A stretch of 64,000 nt of DNA, from contig JAKFXL010000025.1 of NCBI GenBank assembly GCA_021731365.1, positions 20,212 to 84,211 on the forward strand, written 5' to 3'. The DNA comes from Gammaproteobacteria bacterium (GTDB taxonomy: Bacteria; Pseudomonadota; Gammaproteobacteria; Tenderiales; Tenderiaceae). The notes below the pieces were generated by a model, which had not been told where the DNA came from, did no database searches, and saw only the letters and a program-made list of their open reading frames with translations. This document shows, piece after piece, positions 62,546 to 64,000 of this stretch. The position numbers and the translations under genes are program-made. Every line of letters begins with the position of its first letter. Position 1 is the stretch's first letter.

Positions 62546-62986
62546 ATGGTCCTTATCAAAGAAATCCTACGTATGGACATAAAAAAATTAATATCTATTG
62601 TTGTTGTGCTAGGTGTGTTGGGCTGTTCAGGTGGCTCTGTAAAAAGAGAGACACCAGAGAGTATTAACTTTGTAAACTATGCCTATGCTATCTGTATAGG
62701 CAGCGCCTTTGATGTTGATGTGGTCAGAGAGGATGCCAATAGGTCGGCTAATGGTTATATGCAGCAGGGTAATATTTCACTTGAGGCGTACCAAGCGTTG
62801 AGGTCTAAGGTGGATAGCTGGTTGGCCAAGGAGTATCCGAGCCAATCAGGTGGATCGTTGCAGATTATGAAGTGTAATGACTTTTTTAACTCTGGCGACA
62901 TTCAAAAAATATATATTGAGCATGACCCTTGTAAATCCAGTGAGGGTTGGCTGGATGTTGTTGATTTTAACAGGCAATGTAGTTAA
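62546..62986 (+). CDS. Tai4-like T6SS amidase immunity lipoprotein
   Basis: 146 residues, or 137 if the ATG at 62573 is used. Lipobox VLGC (Cys near 27), placing it in the periplasm. NYAYAICIGSAF, DANRSANGYMQQG, YQALRSKVDSWL, IMKCNDFFNSGDIQKIYIEHDPC resemble Tai4, the periplasmic immunity protein against the Tae4 peptidoglycan amidase. No tae4 is in the window, so it looks like an orphan acquired for defence. The family call is from recalled motifs. Confidence 0.55.
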   Translation: MVLIKEILRMDIKKLISIVVVLGVLGCSGGSVKRETPESINFVNYAYAICIGSAFDVDVVREDANRSANGYMQQGNISLEAYQALRSKVDSWLAKEYPSQSGGSLQIMKCNDFFNSGDIQKIYIEHDPCKSSEGWLDVVDFNRQCS

Positions 62987-63016
62987 TGAGGTTGGTGTGA
63001 TACGTCTGTCATGGAG

Positions 63017-63274
63017 CTAACACCCCGGTCTTTTATCAATATGTTTTAACACCACAAGTAAAACCACACTGCCAATAAAAAACCAGATAGGACCGAGTAG
63101 CCAGAGTGCCAGTGGTATGGCGAGGTAGAATGCCCGCATGCCCATGGTGTAGTGGCGTGCACCACGGTAGAGCAGGCTGTTGGCGCTTTGGATGCTGATG
63201 ACGCTGTGGTCTTCCTGCATGGGCACGGTGAGTGCAAACTCGGCCTAGTTATAGTAGCGGATGGCGAGTGTGAT
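63017..63274 (-). pseudogene. DUF599-type membrane protein, C-terminal remnant
   Basis: Readable from IRYYN, through an in-frame TAG (63245-63247), to AEFALTVP, NSLLYRGARHYTMGMRAFYL and LALWLLGPIWFFIGSVVLLVVL, the C-terminal end of DUF599 proteins. The N-terminal two-thirds are absent. An ATG inside the remnant could give 69 residues but would be only a fragment. Confidence 0.6.
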
Positions 63275-63286
63275 TTAACATCAAAT

Positions 63287-63478
63287 TCAATATTGCCGAT
63301 TCAATCCTGTATGTAATTCACCTGTGTTTATTGCATCCTGTGACTTATTCCGCACAGATAGTGCGGCTTGTCTATTTTTAAAAGGCATTGTCGTTGCCGA
63401 CAGTCGCTTTCGACTAGCGTTGGTGGATTTTATTACGTATTGAAATTCCGAATACGTGCTGCCTAAACGATGTGCCAT
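63287..63478 (-). CDS. possible small hypothetical protein
   Basis: 63 codons, basic, no recognised domain. AGGA lies seven bases before the ATG, the only support. It sits between a dead gene fragment and a hairpin repeat, so it may be spurious. Confidence 0.22.
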   Translation of the reverse strand: MAHRLGSTYSEFQYVIKSTNASRKRLSATTMPFKNRQAALSVRNKSQDAINTGELHTGLNRQY

Positions 63479-63517
63479 AAATAAATCCTACACTTTTGGC
63501 TTAAATTAATTTTCCAA

Positions 63518-63556
63518 CGCTGGCGGCCCTCATTTTGCTCTCCATGGCCGCCAGCG
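63518..63556. repeat. dispersed hairpin repeat, copy 5 (best formed)
   Basis: CGCTGGCGGCC (63518-63528) and GGCCGCCAGCG (63546-63556) are perfect inverted repeats around a loop ending in GCTCTCCAT; CTGGTTTTT follows, so it could also terminate plus-strand transcripts. Confidence 0.7.
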
Positions 63557-63592
63557 CTGGTTTTTATCTCTTTAAAATAGTTGTTATTATTT

Positions 63593-63614
63593 ATGTAGAC
63601 AGAGCTGTCTACAT
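63593..63614. promoter_or_regulatory. operator-like palindrome upstream of the HPP gene
   Basis: ATGTAGACAG and CTGTCTACAT are perfect inverted arms separated by AG. The adjacent TATGATAAT (63614-63622) could be a -10 box, so a bound dimer would block transcription of the gene starting at 63667. The form is that of TetR-family operators; no tetR gene is visible in the window. Confidence 0.6.
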
Positions 63615-63666
63615 ATGATAATTTTTTTGGAGATAAAAATATATTCCAGTAGTCGGAGATTTAATA

Positions 63667-64000
63667 ATGCCAGTATCTAATGAAGATGTTAGTCCTCAGC
63701 GTTCACCTTTTTTTACCAAAATAATGGGGGGAGGGGATATTCCTGCAAGAGCGCCATGGCGCCAAATATTGCTTGCCTGGACTGGTGGTTTTTTGGCGAT
63801 TGCAGTTGTGGCCTATCTGGCAGACTTCAGTAATACTGCTTTAGTATTAGGATCTTTCGGTGCTACTTGTGTTTTGGTGTTCGGATTTCCAGACAGTCCA
63901 TTTTCTCAGCCGCGCAATATTGTCGCCGGCCATTTTATCTCTTCTTTTGTAGGTCTATGCGTCTTGACGTTACTCGGTAACGAGTGGTGGTGTGTTGCTT
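63667..64000 (+). CDS. HPP-family membrane protein (cut by window end)
   Basis: First 111 codons only. Cytoplasmic start MPVSNEDVSPQ, GGAG upstream of the ATG, then TM helices with ALVLGSFGATCVLVFGFPDSPFSQPRNIVAGHFISSF, the conserved core of HPP proteins (the family includes nitrite and other small-anion transporters of plastids and cyanobacteria). Possibly repressed through the palindrome upstream. Confidence 0.75.
   Translation, partial: MPVSNEDVSPQRSPFFTKIMGGGDIPARAPWRQILLAWTGGFLAIAVVAYLADFSNTALVLGSFGATCVLVFGFPDSPFSQPRNIVAGHFISSFVGLCVLTLLGNEWWCVA

Noticed and set aside
1..64000. CRISPR arrays, tRNA or rRNA genes, prophage
   Set aside because: No regularly spaced direct repeats, no cloverleaf-like sequences and no phage structural or integrase genes were seen.

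Overview
The window reads as chromosomal DNA from a gammaproteobacterium. Support comes from the minCDE operon, DbpA, FieF, an AlaA-type aminotransferase, a riboswitch-controlled B12 operon with BluB and BtuM, and possible type VI secretion (T6SS) immunity genes. The genus cannot be read from the sequence. Base composition is patchy: the blocks at about 12.3-24.5 kb and 36.3-48.3 kb are visibly AT-richer than the B12 operon, and these look like accessory DNA. No tRNA, rRNA or CRISPR array was found.

Layout. 0-1.2 kb: tandem paralogous lipoprotein-like genes, the first cut by the window edge. 1.2-11 kb: housekeeping genes (dbpA, modA, fieF, minCDE, recQ, a LEA14-like lipoprotein, an RbgA/YlqF GTPase, an SRPBCC protein and a DsbB/DsbA-like pair). 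12.3-24.6 kb: a cell-surface block with two small secreted DUF11-like proteins, a 1965-residue multidomain outer-membrane protein, then a FecR/Ig membrane protein, a sensor histidine kinase and a REC-GGDEF diguanylate cyclase. 24.6-26.5 kb: an IS30 remnant, an unknown protein and a small beta-barrel. 26.6-35.8 kb: a nine-gene B12 salvage operon on the minus strand behind a cobalamin riboswitch (btuB-btuM-cobO-cbiA-bluB-btuF-like-cbiB-cobD-cobT).

36.3-48.3 kb is the most unusual part: thirteen plus-strand genes, tightly packed and often with overlapping stop and start codons. They encode a diiron protein resembling cyanobacterial aldehyde-deformylating oxygenase, an ArsP-type permease with a CSC motif, a Cys-Cys thioredoxin-fold protein, a thioester-reductase-like SDR, a complete polar amino-acid ABC importer, an OsmC-like protein, and a Lol/MacB-type export module (ATPase, double-FtsX permease, LolA-like carrier, outer-membrane barrel). 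A convergent LuxR-type regulator follows. My inference is a transferred pathway that makes a hydrophobic, possibly aldehyde-derived and possibly metalloid-linked product and moves it to the outer membrane. I do not recognise this gene set as a described system.

49-64 kb: a DUF4874/DUF4832-like secreted protein, a RES-Xre toxin-antitoxin pair, a phosphatase-like lipoprotein, cytochrome c, an AlaA-type aminotransferase, a MITE-like 130-bp element, a jacalin-like lectin and a FecR-TPR-barrel protein. Then comes a decaying island of small genes: a broken Tse2-like toxin gene with its apparently intact Tsi2-like partner, a small-peptide gene that lost its ATG to ATA, a Tai4-like immunity lipoprotein and a DUF599 fragment. 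An HPP-family membrane protein runs off the end behind a strong operator-like palindrome. Hairpin repeats sharing a TCCATGGCC core recur in the intergenic spaces.
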